Shown: positions 12,678 to 21,796, counted from the stretch's first letter. The stretch: 64,000 nt of DNA from Limnohabitans sp. (GCF_030158565.1 NZ_JAOASQ010000057.1:55143-119142), one strand, 5' to 3'. Made by a program: numbers and translations. Notes: generated by a model from the letters alone, not told the origin.

Positions 12678-13968
12678 CTGCACCTCGCAAGCAAGGGTTG
12701 GGGCCACTCAGCGGCTTGGCCGCTGGTGCTGCACGGGCCACATTCGGATTGCCCGTGTTGTTCACCACACCGGCTGGGGACAAACCCGCTGAAGGCGCAG
12801 GCGGGACTGCTGCGACTGCAGGCGTTGAAGCGGTGGCAGCAGCACCTGCCACAGGCTTGCCACTGGCTGGACGAGACATGTCCACCACGCGCACGGGCGT
12901 ACCGTCTTTTTGCAAGCGTTGATGACCGGCGACCACCACGGTGTCATCGAGTTCCAGCCCTTCCAGAATTTCCACTTTGCCAGGTTGGCGCAAACCCACT
13001 TTGACAGGCACACGCTGAGATATCAATGTCTCGGGTTTGTCACCGGGAATGACCTTGACCACGAAAGTGCGCCCGCCCTGCGGCACGATGGCTTCTTCAG
13101 GAATGACCAAGGCCGAGGGTCGAGAACCAAACACGGCATTGACGCGTGCAAACATGCCAGGGCGCAACTGCTGCTGGCGATTGTCAATGCAGCCACGCAC
13201 ACCCACCGAACGTCCATTGGCATCAATCAATGGATCGACAGCCTGCACCACAGCGGCAAATGAGCGCCCGGGCAAAGCATCCAAGGTCAGCTGTGCGCTC
13301 TGACCTGCGCGTACTTTGGCCTGAAAACGCTCAGGCAACCGAAAGTCCACCAGCACAGCATCGATGTCTTCGATGTTGACCACATCGGCGCCATCCTTGA
13401 GGTAATCGCCCACGTTGATTTGGCGCAGACCCGTGACGCCATTGAATGGAGCGATGATCTTCAGGCGCTGCAAGGTCGCCTGCGCCAAATCCAATTTGGC
13501 CTGGGCGACCTCCAAAGCGGCCGCACTTTCATCGAGCGAACGTTTGCTGATGAAATTTTGAGCCACCAACTCTTGGTTGCGCTTGTGGTTGGCGGCAGCA
13601 ATCGACATTTCGGCTTTAGCTTGCGAGAGCTGAGCGGCCTGCAGCTGATCATCCAGTTGCACCAGCAGCTGCCCTTTGCTCACGCGCTGGCCATCGTTGA
13701 ACAGGATTTTGGCCACACGCCCTGCCACTTCCGGGCGGAGCATGACGCCTTGGCGGGACCGCAAACTGCCCACCGACTGGGCTTCATCGACCAAAGTGAT
13801 CGATGTGACTTTGGCGACCTCCACCGCTGGGGCCCTGGCTGCAGCTGGCGCTGTCGCCGCACTGGGCGGCTGATCACCCGAAGAAGGGCGCTGTGCCCAC
13901 CAAGCCACACCAGACGCCACACACACACCGATCACTGCGATCAGCACGTACTTCTTTTGATAAGCCAT
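12664..13968 (-). CDS. RND efflux periplasmic adaptor (membrane fusion protein)
   Basis: About 434 residues of the HlyD/AcrA adaptor family. An N-terminal membrane anchor (YVLIAVIGVCVASGVAW) is followed by the biotinyl-lipoyl-like half motifs (GRVAKILFNDGQRVSKG, and later KIIAPFNGVTGLRQINVGDY) around an alpha-helical hairpin, then beta-barrel and membrane-proximal domains. The C-terminus has an unusually long Ala/Pro-rich tail of roughly 70 residues. ATG 13968 is chosen; another in-frame ATG lies at 13998. It precedes and overlaps the pump gene, forming a two-gene efflux operon. Confidence 0.92.
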   Translation of the reverse strand: MAYQKKYVLIAVIGVCVASGVAWWAQRPSSGDQPPSAATAPAAARAPAVEVAKVTSITLVDEAQSVGSLRSRQGVMLRPEVAGRVAKILFNDGQRVSKGQLLVQLDDQLQAAQLSQAKAEMSIAAANHKRNQELVAQNFISKRSLDESAAALEVAQAKLDLAQATLQRLKIIAPFNGVTGLRQINVGDYLKDGADVVNIEDIDAVLVDFRLPERFQAKVRAGQSAQLTLDALPGRSFAAVVQAVDPLIDANGRSVGVRGCIDNRQQQLRPGMFARVNAVFGSRPSALVIPEEAIVPQGGRTFVVKVIPGDKPETLISQRVPVKVGLRQPGKVEILEGLELDDTVVVAGHQRLQKDGTPVRVVDMSRPASGKPVAGAAATASTPAVAAVPPAPSAGLSPAGVVNNTGNPNVARAAPAAKPLSGPNPCLRGADATR

Positions 13969-14111
13969 TGCAGAAATCCCGCTACATTGAAGACGCAAAC
14001 AGTTTCCGAATGTAACAGTCTTGTGCCCGATTCCCGCGAGGGAAAACGACAGGCTTGGCAGCCAAACACCTGTGTTTTCAGGTCTTTACATGAGGTTTAC
14101 ACGCCAAGAGT

Positions 14112-14558
14112 TCAGCGTTGGAGAACCTTGTCCACCCCTTTATTGGCCAATGCGTCGGCCCTTTCATTACCGGGGTCTCCCGCATGGCCTTTGACCCAGC
14201 GCCACTCAATTCGATGTCCCGCACTGGACACCACATGGTCCAACGCTTGCCACAACTCGACGTTTTTGACCGGTTGCTTGGATGCGGTACGCCAGCCTTT
14301 GGCTTTCCAGCCGTGGATCCACTCGGTGATGCCTTTGCGAACGTATTCGCTGTCCAAATAAAGCGTGACTTGGCAAGGCCGCTTGAGCGCTTTGAGACCT
14401 TCAATCACGGCCGTGAGTTCCATGCGGTTATTGGTGGTACCCAATTCGCCGCCAAAGAGTTCGTGGACATGCTGGCCAGATTGCAGGCGAACGCCCCAGC
14501 CTCCAGGACCAGGGTTGCCCTTGCAAGCCCCATCGGTATGGATAACAACGTGATTCAA
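14112..14558 (-). CDS. rnhA: Ribonuclease HI
   Basis: 148 residues when started at TTG 14558. It degrades RNA in RNA-DNA hybrids. Catalytic carboxylates are in [18 protein letters not shown] (Asp), [13 protein letters not shown] (Glu), LYLDSEYV (Asp) and GNERADALA (Asp). No ATG or GTG lies at a sensible place. The TTG overlaps the TGA stop of the upstream methyltransferase as TTGA, implying translational coupling. The arrangement methyltransferase-rnhA divergent from gloB matches the E. coli gloB-yafS-rnhA neighbourhood. Confidence 0.94.
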   Translation of the reverse strand: MNHVVIHTDGACKGNPGPGGWGVRLQSGQHVHELFGGELGTTNNRMELTAVIEGLKALKRPCQVTLYLDSEYVRKGITEWIHGWKAKGWRTASKQPVKNVELWQALDHVVSSAGHRIEWRWVKGHAGDPGNERADALANKGVDKVLQR

Positions 14559-15388
14559 GAGATATCTTTCGAGGCCGTCCGGCCGCTGATAGGAGAGTCT
14601 GATCTGGCCAAGGGCACAGCAGTTGCAGCGGGCGATCGTACAGTGCGCCAGCGACGACCGTCGAGCCAACGGCTACCGGACACCCGCTTGGTGGCCACAA
14701 TCAAATAAACACCACCCAAAATCGGCCACCACCGCGGCCCTAATGCATCCAACCGGTCGAGTCGCCGCATCCAGCGTTCACTGGCCAAAGCCGGTGGCCA
14801 ACCCATGAAGCGGCTGACCTGAACTTCAAATCCAAGCAAACGCAGCCAATCCCTTAAACGCCGGTAGCCAATCAGATGCGACTCAAAACTGCCCAGGTCA
14901 CCCGTTTTACGCTGCGCTCGCTCATATTGCCACCCCCAAAAGCTCACGGGGTTCAAACCAGTAATGAGGACTTGGCCCTCCGGGATCAGGACCCGCTCTA
15001 CTTCGCGCAAACAAGCGTGCGGATCGGCCGATCTTTCCAGCGCATGCGGCAAAACGACCAAATCCAGGCTATCGGCAGACCAAGGCCATGCCCGGCTGTC
15101 AAAACCCACATGCGGGTGCATCGGTGCATCGGCCCCGCTTGTGTTTGTATTGACTGAGGACTCGGCTTCAAATTCAGTCTGTGCCAACCAACGGTGCGGC
15201 ATGCGGTTGCTTCGTAAACTGTGCAAATCTGGCCAGCCCAATTGCAAGGCGTGGTACCCAAAGACATCGGACAGCAGTTCGTCGGCTTGGGTCTGTTCCC
15301 AAGCCAGCAAGCGTCCAGCCACGGGCTGACCCAAATGGCCCAGCCAAGACGAGGCTGAATACTTACTTTCTATAATCGGGGACTCCAT
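14555..15388 (-). CDS. SAM-dependent methyltransferase, YafS-like
   Basis: About 277 residues. The family is recognised from the class I methyltransferase core ([39 protein letters not shown]) and from position between gloB and rnhA, as for yafS in E. coli. The glycine-rich motif I is not obvious, so the SAM-binding N-terminal half looks degenerate. ATG 15388 is favoured because AAAGGGA sits about 8 bases upstream; in-frame ATG 15397 is possible. With ATG 15388 its start codon overlaps the gloB start codon on the other strand. Substrate unknown. Confidence 0.75.
   Translation of the reverse strand: MESPIIESKYSASSWLGHLGQPVAGRLLAWEQTQADELLSDVFGYHALQLGWPDLHSLRSNRMPHRWLAQTEFEAESSVNTNTSGADAPMHPHVGFDSRAWPWSADSLDLVVLPHALERSADPHACLREVERVLIPEGQVLITGLNPVSFWGWQYERAQRKTGDLGSFESHLIGYRRLRDWLRLLGFEVQVSRFMGWPPALASERWMRRLDRLDALGPRWWPILGGVYLIVATKRVSGSRWLDGRRWRTVRSPAATAVPLARSDSPISGRTASKDIS
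15372..15377 (+). promoter_or_regulatory. Candidate -10 element of gloB
   Basis: A perfect TATAAT ends 9 bp before the gloB ATG, which would place transcription initiation within a few bases of the start codon. No good -35 hexamer is visible at 16-18 bp spacing. Low certainty. Confidence 0.4.
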
Positions 15389-16160
15389 GAAACTCATCCC
15401 TTTGCCCGCATTCACAGACAACTACATTTGGTTGTTGCACGATGACCATCATGCCCTGGTGGTCGACCCCGGCGACAGTGCCGTGGTGTTGACTTGGCTG
15501 GCAGAAAATCCCGGGATCAAACTGGACACCATTCTAGTCACGCATCACCATGCCGATCACACGTCAGGGCTGATCGAGCTGACAGAAAAAACACAAGCTC
15601 AAGTGCATGGACCCGCCATGGAAATCATGCCACGGCCAGTCCATGGTGTTCAAGATGGGGATGAAATTGACTGGCATGGCCTTCGTCTGCAAGTGATCGA
15701 TGTCCCCGGCCATACGGCAGGGCATATCGCTTTTTGGACCCAACAGGCAAACCAAGCGCCCCTGCTGTTTTGCGGTGACACCTTGTTCTCCGGTGGCTGT
15801 GGTCGCTTGTTTGAAGGCACGCCTGCACAGATGCTCAAGTCTCTTGACCGCTTGGCAGGTTTACCCGGCAACACACTTGTCTGTCCGGCGCACGAATACA
15901 CCTTGTCCAACTTGAAATTCGCATTGGCGGTTGACCCTGATAATGCGGCACTGCAGACTTACTTTGATGCCTGCACACAGATGCGCCAAGAAGGCCTGCC
16001 CACTTTACCCGTGAGCCTGTCTACCGAGTTGGCAATCAATCCTTTTTTGCGAAGCCGCAGCCGTGCCGTGGCTGCCGCAGTTCAGCAACGCCAAGCATGG
16101 GCTGTGGACGATGTCTCCACCTTTGCCGCATTGCGTGCATGGAAAAACGAATTCAAATGA
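15387..16160 (+). CDS. gloB: Hydroxyacylglutathione hydrolase (glyoxalase II)
   Basis: A 257-residue metallo-beta-lactamase-fold thiolesterase that hydrolyses S-D-lactoylglutathione in methylglyoxal detoxification. The binuclear metal motif THHHADHTSG is present, with further ligands in GHTAGHIAFW, CGDTLF and CPAHEYT. The C-terminal glyoxalase II domain is complete. Its last four bases ATGA include the start of mltD, so the two are translationally coupled. The gloB-mltD association is also seen, divergently, in enterics. Confidence 0.96.
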   Translation: MKLIPLPAFTDNYIWLLHDDHHALVVDPGDSAVVLTWLAENPGIKLDTILVTHHHADHTSGLIELTEKTQAQVHGPAMEIMPRPVHGVQDGDEIDWHGLRLQVIDVPGHTAGHIAFWTQQANQAPLLFCGDTLFSGGCGRLFEGTPAQMLKSLDRLAGLPGNTLVCPAHEYTLSNLKFALAVDPDNAALQTYFDACTQMRQEGLPTLPVSLSTELAINPFLRSRSRAVAAAVQQRQAWAVDDVSTFAALRAWKNEFK

Positions 16161-17680
16161 ACCTGATTTTTCAGATGTGGTTTTCAAGCCGTCCTGCCGT
16201 TTTGGCGGTGACAGCAGGTTTTTGCCTGTTTCTCACCGGTTGCGCAAGTACTGCGCCAAACGCTGAATCGCCACCAGCGCCCGTGCAGGCTCCCGTGGTC
16301 AAGCCCAAGCCCGCCCAGACCGTGCAGGTCACCAGCAATGACACCTCTGTCTCACTCAAGCCCCGAGCCAACCTGGGCCTGACCCCCGTGACAGACATCT
16401 GGGAGCGCATTCGCCGAGGCTTTGCCATGCCAGACCTCGACGATGAGTTCGTGCGCAATCGAGAGCAGTGGTACGCCAGTCGGCCAGACTACATCTTGCG
16501 CATGACCGAACGTTCACGGCCATACCTCTTTCACATTGTTGAAGAGCTTGAGCGCCGCAATATGCCCACAGAGCTCGCTTTGCTGCCGTTCATCGAATCG
16601 GCCTTCAACCCGAACGCTGTGTCTTCAGCCAAAGCCGCGGGCATGTGGCAATTCATGCCGGCCACTGGCAAGTATTTCGACTTGAAACAAAATCTCTTTC
16701 GCGACGAACGCCGTGACGTGCTTGAATCTACTCGGGCCGCACTGGATTACCTGCAAAAACTCTACGGCATGTTTGGCGACTGGCACCTCGCTCTGGCTGC
16801 CTACAACTGGGGCGAGGGCAGTGTCGGTCGTGCTTTGGCTCGCAACAAAGCGCAAGGCAAGCCCCTCACCTACAGCGACTTGAACATGCCCAACGAGACG
16901 CGCTATTACGTCCCCAAGTTGCAAGCCGTCAAAAACATCGTGGCGCAACCTGAAGCGTTCAACACCCAATTGCCATTGATCCAGAATCACCCCTTCTTCA
17001 AGAGCGTGCAAATCGACCGCGACATTGACGTGACCGTCGCAGCACGACTGGCGGGCATCAGTGTTGAGGACTTCAAAACATTGAATCCTTCGATGAACCG
17101 CCCTGTGATACTTGCTGCAGGGACACCCCAGGTCTTGCTGCCTTGGGACAACGCCACAAGCTTTGAAATCAACTTGCAAAACCATGCCAACCAACGATTG
17201 GCCACTTGGACCGCTTGGCAAGCACCCCGCACGATGAAGGCGGACGAAGCGGCAAACTTGGTGAACATGCCCACAGATCTGCTTCGCTCCGCCAATGGCA
17301 TTCCGCCCAACATGATGGTCAAAGCTGGATCGACCTTGCTGGTCCACCGCAAAGGACAACTGGACAACGATGTGACCGAACACACAGCCGACAACGCCCA
17401 GTTGGCCTTCGCACCAGAAATTGTCTTGCGCCGCATCATGGTCAGCGCCCGCAAAGGCGACTCACTGGCCAGCCTGGCAGCCCGACATGGTGTGAGCGCA
17501 GCAAGCATGGCCACTTGGAACAAGCTCAAACCCAATGCCCATTTGAACGCCGGCCAAAGTTTGGCGGTTTTGGTGCCCACATCCCAATCACCACGGCTGA
17601 GCGCCAAAGCCGCAACGCACAAGAGAACAGGGTCTGCGCCCGTGGCACGTCGACCCGCACCCAAGCTCGCCAAACGCTGA
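16157..17680 (+). CDS. mltD: Membrane-bound lytic murein transglycosylase D
   Basis: 507 residues. A lipoprotein signal peptide (LAVTAGFCLFLTGCAS, lipobox LTGC) is followed by an SLT domain with catalytic Glu in LLPFIESAFNPNA and the motif SAKAAGMWQFMP; AAYNWGEGSVGRA closes the domain. A single LysM-like peptidoglycan-binding domain lies near the C-terminus (VSARKGDSLASLAARHGVSA), then a basic Pro/Arg tail. It cleaves glycan strands from the inner face of the outer membrane. The start is ATG 16157, overlapping the gloB stop. Confidence 0.94.
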   Translation: MNLIFQMWFSSRPAVLAVTAGFCLFLTGCASTAPNAESPPAPVQAPVVKPKPAQTVQVTSNDTSVSLKPRANLGLTPVTDIWERIRRGFAMPDLDDEFVRNREQWYASRPDYILRMTERSRPYLFHIVEELERRNMPTELALLPFIESAFNPNAVSSAKAAGMWQFMPATGKYFDLKQNLFRDERRDVLESTRAALDYLQKLYGMFGDWHLALAAYNWGEGSVGRALARNKAQGKPLTYSDLNMPNETRYYVPKLQAVKNIVAQPEAFNTQLPLIQNHPFFKSVQIDRDIDVTVAARLAGISVEDFKTLNPSMNRPVILAAGTPQVLLPWDNATSFEINLQNHANQRLATWTAWQAPRTMKADEAANLVNMPTDLLRSANGIPPNMMVKAGSTLLVHRKGQLDNDVTEHTADNAQLAFAPEIVLRRIMVSARKGDSLASLAARHGVSAASMATWNKLKPNAHLNAGQSLAVLVPTSQSPRLSAKAATHKRTGSAPVARRPAPKLAKR

Positions 17681-17688
17681 AGCAAAGC

Positions 17689-18729
17689 TCAAACGGCAAA
17701 TCGGAGTTTTGATTTGCCTGCAAAATTGTTGGTGTAAAGACGCTCAAGTGATTGCCGACTCATCGGACCATAGCCCGTTAAACGGGCATGGGCCTGCCAC
17801 GCGTTGAGTACAGGCTCGGCGTCGAACAAACCATCCATGGCGTACGATTCGCGCAGCTTCTCAAAAGCACCCAAGTACAGCGCTCGGTCACCCATCCAGT
17901 ACGCTGGAGGAACATGTTTCAAAATGTCCGTCAAGCCAGCCGTCTGAAGCCATTTGAGTGCGTGGATCACCGCATCGCTCAAGGCCTGAGCCACTTCTGG
18001 CTGGCGTTGCAAAAATTCAGTCCGTGTGAACAAGCATGCGCCAGGCACATCCCTCGTCATCACCTTGCGCGTTGAAGTCATGGACCGAGCATCCCCCAAT
18101 ATGCGGATTTCGTTTTTTTGCTCAAGGCCATGCATCATAGGATCGGGGTTGCACAAGGCATCAATCGTGCCGTTGCGCAAGGCCTCTGAAACGCTGGCGG
18201 AAGTCCCGACTTCCACGAAAGTCACATCTTCGGGCAGCAAGCCGTGCTGCAACAACCATTGGCAAGACATCCAGTGGGTAGACGAGTCGAGGGCAGAAAC
18301 GCCAATGCGGGCCCCCTTGAGTTCCATCACCGACCGCATGGCGGCGCCTTTGCGAATGGACACACCCAGCGCAATCTGAGGCGCGCGCCCCAACTGCACA
18401 AACCCTTGGTAACCCAGTCCTTTTTGCTGAAGGCCAAACAAATGCTCAAACGCGCCGGCTACAACATCGGCTTGGCCGTTGATGACGCTGCCCAAGGCTT
18501 TGCCGCCCCCCTCTTGAGAGACCCACTCCACGACCAAGCCCGCTTGCCGAAAATACCCGAGTTGCTCGGCCAGCGTCAAAGGCAAATGGTAGAGGCTTTG
18601 CCTTGCTGCCAATGAGATTTTGACCCGCAAGTTGGCGCGTGGGGCCTCCGCTGCTGACAACGCGCCACTGGCCAGCGACCCCAAGGATGCCAGCATGAAT
18701 AAACGTCGTGGACGGATCAACCGCGACAA
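17689..18729 (-). CDS. ABC transporter substrate-binding protein, NMT1/SsuA type
   Basis: 346 residues of the nitrate/sulfonate/taurine-type periplasmic binding family: KISLAARQSLYHLPLTLAEQ, LGYFRQAGLVVEW, and GKALGSVINGQADVVAG. An N-terminal signal peptide with a basic start (RLIRPRR) and an Ala-rich cleavage region is visible. The best start is TTG 18729, which has GGGAG 7 bases upstream. No permease or ATPase gene is adjacent, so it is either an orphan receptor or works with unlinked components. Ligand unknown. Confidence 0.8.
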   Translation of the reverse strand: MSRLIRPRRLFMLASLGSLASGALSAAEAPRANLRVKISLAARQSLYHLPLTLAEQLGYFRQAGLVVEWVSQEGGGKALGSVINGQADVVAGAFEHLFGLQQKGLGYQGFVQLGRAPQIALGVSIRKGAAMRSVMELKGARIGVSALDSSTHWMSCQWLLQHGLLPEDVTFVEVGTSASVSEALRNGTIDALCNPDPMMHGLEQKNEIRILGDARSMTSTRKVMTRDVPGACLFTRTEFLQRQPEVAQALSDAVIHALKWLQTAGLTDILKHVPPAYWMGDRALYLGAFEKLRESYAMDGLFDAEPVLNAWQAHARLTGYGPMSRQSLERLYTNNFAGKSKLRFAV

Positions 18730-18894
18730 ATTTGCACTCCCATTGAAACGACCGATGATTCGATGTTCAGAGCTTAAATGCGCAGATATAAGTTCGCATC
18801 AGGATCAATCCTGAGCGGGTTTTCACGTAATGGATTGCAAGTATTGGAAAGGGTCGTTTGCCGAGCGCCTGGCACCATTCACGTGGTTGCCAAC

Positions 18895-19485
18895 TCAGCG
18901 CCTGTCGACCAGTGCATGCGCGATGGTGCCCAAATCGACATATTCCAGTTCACTGCCCGCAGGCACGCCACGTGCGAGCCGGGTCACCTTGATGCCCTGC
19001 TGGCGAATCATCTCTGAGATGACATGTGCCGTCGCCTCACCTTCGGCCGTGAAATTGGTGGCCAAAATCACTTCCCGCACCAGACCATCACCCACTCTTT
19101 TTTTGAGTTTGGCCAAACCAATATCGTGTGGACCAATCCCATCGAGGGGACTGAGTTTGCCCATCAACACAAAATACAAACCGCGGTATGTGTCCGTTCG
19201 CTCGATCGCAGACTGGTCTGCAGGCGTTTCGATCACACACAACTGACTGCGCTCGCGCGTCGCATCCTGGCACGTGTCGCAAAGCTCTGCTTCGGTGAAA
19301 GTGTGGCAACACGCACAGTGCCGGACGTTGTCCACTGCATTTTGCAAAGCGACTGCCAATTGACGCGCTGTAGCCCTGTCGTTTTGCAGCAATTGAAATG
19401 CCATGCGCTGTGCGGATTTGATGCCCACACCCGGCAAGCCCTTGAGGGCTTGAACCAAAGTGGCGAGTGCGTGGGTATCAGCCAT
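18895..19485 (-). CDS. recR: Recombination mediator RecR
   Basis: 196 residues, the expected length. It acts with RecF/RecO to load RecA at gaps. Domains in order: helix-hairpin-helix ([17 protein letters not shown]), a C4 zinc finger ([16 protein letters not shown]), and a Toprim domain beginning LCVIETPAD. It is the last gene of the classical dnaX-ybaB-recR set. The 165-bp gap downstream holds a short TCAGGAT-CA-ATCCTGA inverted repeat but no convincing terminator. Confidence 0.97.
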   Translation of the reverse strand: MADTHALATLVQALKGLPGVGIKSAQRMAFQLLQNDRATARQLAVALQNAVDNVRHCACCHTFTEAELCDTCQDATRERSQLCVIETPADQSAIERTDTYRGLYFVLMGKLSPLDGIGPHDIGLAKLKKRVGDGLVREVILATNFTAEGEATAHVISEMIRQQGIKVTRLARGVPAGSELEYVDLGTIAHALVDRR

Positions 19486-19510
19486 GAACAGCAGCGCTTT
19501 CGATGAACGG

Positions 19511-19834
19511 TCAGAAAGGCAGTTTCATGCCCGGTGGCAATCCAGCCGTCAGCTTGCCCATTTTTTGCTGGGACACTTCTTCGGCGTGACGCACCGCATC
19601 GTTGAATGCAGCGGCCACCAAGTCTTCCAGCATGTCCTTGTCATCGGCCAGCAGACTCGGGTCAATGGTCACGCGGCGCACATTGTGCTTGCAGGTCATC
19701 AAGACCTTGACCATGCCCGAACCGGACTGGCCTTCGACTTCCACATTGGCCAATTCATCTTGGGCTTTTTTCAAGTTGTCTTGCATGGCTTGCGCTTGTT
19801 TCATCAAGCCAGCGAGTTGTCCTTTGTTGAACAT
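19511..19834 (-). CDS. Nucleoid-associated protein YbaB/EbfC
   Basis: 107 residues, starting [20 protein letters not shown], the hallmark of the small dimeric DNA-binding YbaB/EbfC family that coats and bridges DNA. It sits between dnaX and recR, its conserved location across proteobacteria, with about 25 bp to recR and 40 bp from dnaX. Confidence 0.95.
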   Translation of the reverse strand: MFNKGQLAGLMKQAQAMQDNLKKAQDELANVEVEGQSGSGMVKVLMTCKHNVRRVTIDPSLLADDKDMLEDLVAAAFNDAVRHAEEVSQQKMGKLTAGLPPGMKLPF

Positions 19835-19873
19835 GGAATTTCCTTCAATTTCAGTTGTTTCAGTGAGAAGAGG

Positions 19874-21796
19874 TCAGATCACCTGCAAGCTGCCGGGCAC
19901 AATGCGCGCGCCGAAATCCCGCACCATGGTCTGCACCAGCGGATCGTTTTCAATCAATTCCTGAGCGGCCACCATCTTGGCGGCAGCAGCGACAGCCAAG
20001 CGCTTGGCTGGACAGTCGAGCACAGGACCGAGCTCGATTTGCAAGCGCACTTGACCATGCCCTGCTGCGGCCAAAGCCATTTGCAAGCGTTCACGGCTGG
20101 CCGGGTGGTTCAAGGATTCACGCTCAATGCGCAGCATCCACTGGTCAACATCACGCGCCACCAGTTGCGACTGCAAAGCCAATTCGCGCACCAGTGCTGT
20201 GATGGCTTCTTGCGCCAACAAGCCCTGCACCACGCCAAACCAGACATCGCCTTCTGCGGTGGTCTGCAAGGGTGTGGTGGGCGCAGTCTTGGGCACATCC
20301 ACACGCACAGAGTCAGAGGCTTCACGCACAGGCAAAGAACGCAAACCCGACTCGACTGGCACAGACGGAGGCAAGGACGCCACAAACGCATCTGCGGCAT
20401 CGTCGCCGAAATAATCGGAGGCGTCAGGCAGATCCTCCCAAGGTGGCGGCTCAGACACCGGCGCCATTGGAGGCGCTGCCGAAGGCGCAGCACTGGGCGC
20501 AATCGCTGCTTGTGACGCTGCTTGTGACGCTGCTTGTGACGCGGATGGTGGAGCTGGTGGAGACTGCGGGGCTGGTGCTGGCCTGGGCGCGACCACCGCA
20601 GGCGAAGGCGCTAAAGATGGCTGCGCAGGTGTGGCCGGGACTTCAGTTACTGGGCTACGGCTGATTCGCGGACTTTTTTTTTCAGCCGATCCTGCTGTTG
20701 GTTTGAACGCCAACAAGCGCAGCAAAACCATGGTCAAAGCAGCATACTCATCAGGCGCCAAACCCAACTCGGGACGCCCATGCAGGCACAAGCTGTAAAG
20801 CAGCTGTGTTTCCTCTGCGGGCATGGCGTGGGCCAAATCGGCCAAACCCTGGGTATCGGGATCATCGCCGTCTTGCGCCATGCCTGGCACCATCTGCATC
20901 ACGGCCATGCGTTGCAACAGCATCGCCATGTCTTCCAGCGTGGCCGCAGCAGATACACCTTGCAGACGCAAAGCATTGACCTGCCCGACCACGGTCGCAC
21001 CATCGCCTTCGGCCAAAGCACCGATGAGCTGCAACACATGGGTGCGGTCCACACTGCCCAGCATTTGACGCACGCCCGCTTCTTGCAGTTGGCCGTTGCC
21101 GAAAGCGATGGCCTGATCGGTCAAGCTCAAGGCATCACGCATCGAACCCCGTGCGGCCCGAGACAACAAGCGAAGTGCTTGCGGTTCAGCACTCAATTGT
21201 TCGGTGGCCAGCACGCGTGTCAGGTGTTCAAAAACGGTCTCTGGCGCCATCGGACGCAGATTGAACTGCAGGCAACGCGAGAGCACCGTGACGGGCACCT
21301 TTTGCGGATCGGTCGTTGCCAAGACAAATTTCAGATATTCAGGGGGCTCTTCCAGCGTCTTCAACATCGCATTGAAAGCGGTGTTGGTGAGCATGTGCAC
21401 TTCGTCGATCATGAAGACCTTGAAACGCCCCTGCACAGGCTTGTAAACCGCTTGCTCCAGCAGGCTTTGCACCTCGTCAACGCCGCGATTGGACGCGGCA
21501 TCCAGCTCGGTGTAATCGACAAAACGACCGGCATCGATGTCACGGCAAGCCTGGCAAACGCCACACGGCTCAGCGGTGATGCCGCCTTGCCCGTCTGCAC
21601 CTTGGCAATTGAGCGATTTGGCCAAGATCCGGGACACCGTGGTCTTGCCCACGCCCCGCGTGCCCGTGAACAAATACGCATGGTGCAAACGCTGTTGCAC
21701 CAAGGCATTGGTCAAGGCCTGAACCACGTGCTCCTGCCCCACCATTTCGGTGAAATTGCGAGGGCGGTATTTGCGCGCGAGAACAAGGTAAGACAT
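19874..21796 (-). CDS. dnaX: DNA polymerase III subunits tau (and probably gamma)
   Basis: A 640-residue clamp-loader ATPase. Walker A is GTRGVGKTTVSR, the zinc module is CGVCQACRDIDAGRF, Walker B is IDEVHML, and the sensor/SRC region is TVLSRCLQFNLRP. After domain III (ending near LLRLLAFKP, residue about 366) comes a run of nine A residues, then a Pro/Ala/Gln-rich linker with a four-residue repeat. The C-terminal tau-specific domain ends with VRDFGARIVPGSLQVI. ATG 21796 (MSYLVLARKYRP) is the family start. Slippage at the A run would give a 380-residue gamma form. Confidence 0.96.
   Translation of the reverse strand: MSYLVLARKYRPRNFTEMVGQEHVVQALTNALVQQRLHHAYLFTGTRGVGKTTVSRILAKSLNCQGADGQGGITAEPCGVCQACRDIDAGRFVDYTELDAASNRGVDEVQSLLEQAVYKPVQGRFKVFMIDEVHMLTNTAFNAMLKTLEEPPEYLKFVLATTDPQKVPVTVLSRCLQFNLRPMAPETVFEHLTRVLATEQLSAEPQALRLLSRAARGSMRDALSLTDQAIAFGNGQLQEAGVRQMLGSVDRTHVLQLIGALAEGDGATVVGQVNALRLQGVSAAATLEDMAMLLQRMAVMQMVPGMAQDGDDPDTQGLADLAHAMPAEETQLLYSLCLHGRPELGLAPDEYAALTMVLLRLLAFKPTAGSAEKKSPRISRSPVTEVPATPAQPSLAPSPAVVAPRPAPAPQSPPAPPSASQAASQAASQAAIAPSAAPSAAPPMAPVSEPPPWEDLPDASDYFGDDAADAFVASLPPSVPVESGLRSLPVREASDSVRVDVPKTAPTTPLQTTAEGDVWFGVVQGLLAQEAITALVRELALQSQLVARDVDQWMLRIERESLNHPASRERLQMALAAAGHGQVRLQIELGPVLDCPAKRLAVAAAAKMVAAQELIENDPLVQTMVRDFGARIVPGSLQVI
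20505..20540 (-). repeat. Three tandem 12-bp repeats within dnaX
   Basis: Three perfect direct copies of GCTGCTTGTGAC on the + strand, encoding a repeated Ser-Gln-Ala-Ala stretch in the flexible linker of tau. Probably length-variable between strains. Confidence 0.9.
20655..20688 (-). promoter_or_regulatory. Candidate slippage / frameshift site in dnaX
   Basis: The coding strand has nine consecutive A residues (20674-20682) at codons 372-375. A -1 shift meets TAG at 20655-20657 after SANQP; a +1 shift meets TAA a few codons later. The A run lies in the loop of a 7-bp inverted repeat CGGCTGA / TCAGCCG. Thermus dnaX uses a nine-A run for transcriptional slippage, so a gamma product is plausible here. 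Confidence 0.65.

Noticed and set aside
19460-20515. A 351-codon plus-strand frame opposite recR/ybaB/dnaX
   Set aside because: Antisense of well-identified genes; His/Gln/Arg-rich with no domain.
20505-20540. Short tandem repeats considered as a CRISPR-like or regulatory array
   Set aside because: The three 12-bp units are in frame and encode a Ser-Gln-Ala-Ala linker in DnaX; there are no spacers. No CRISPR array was seen in the window.
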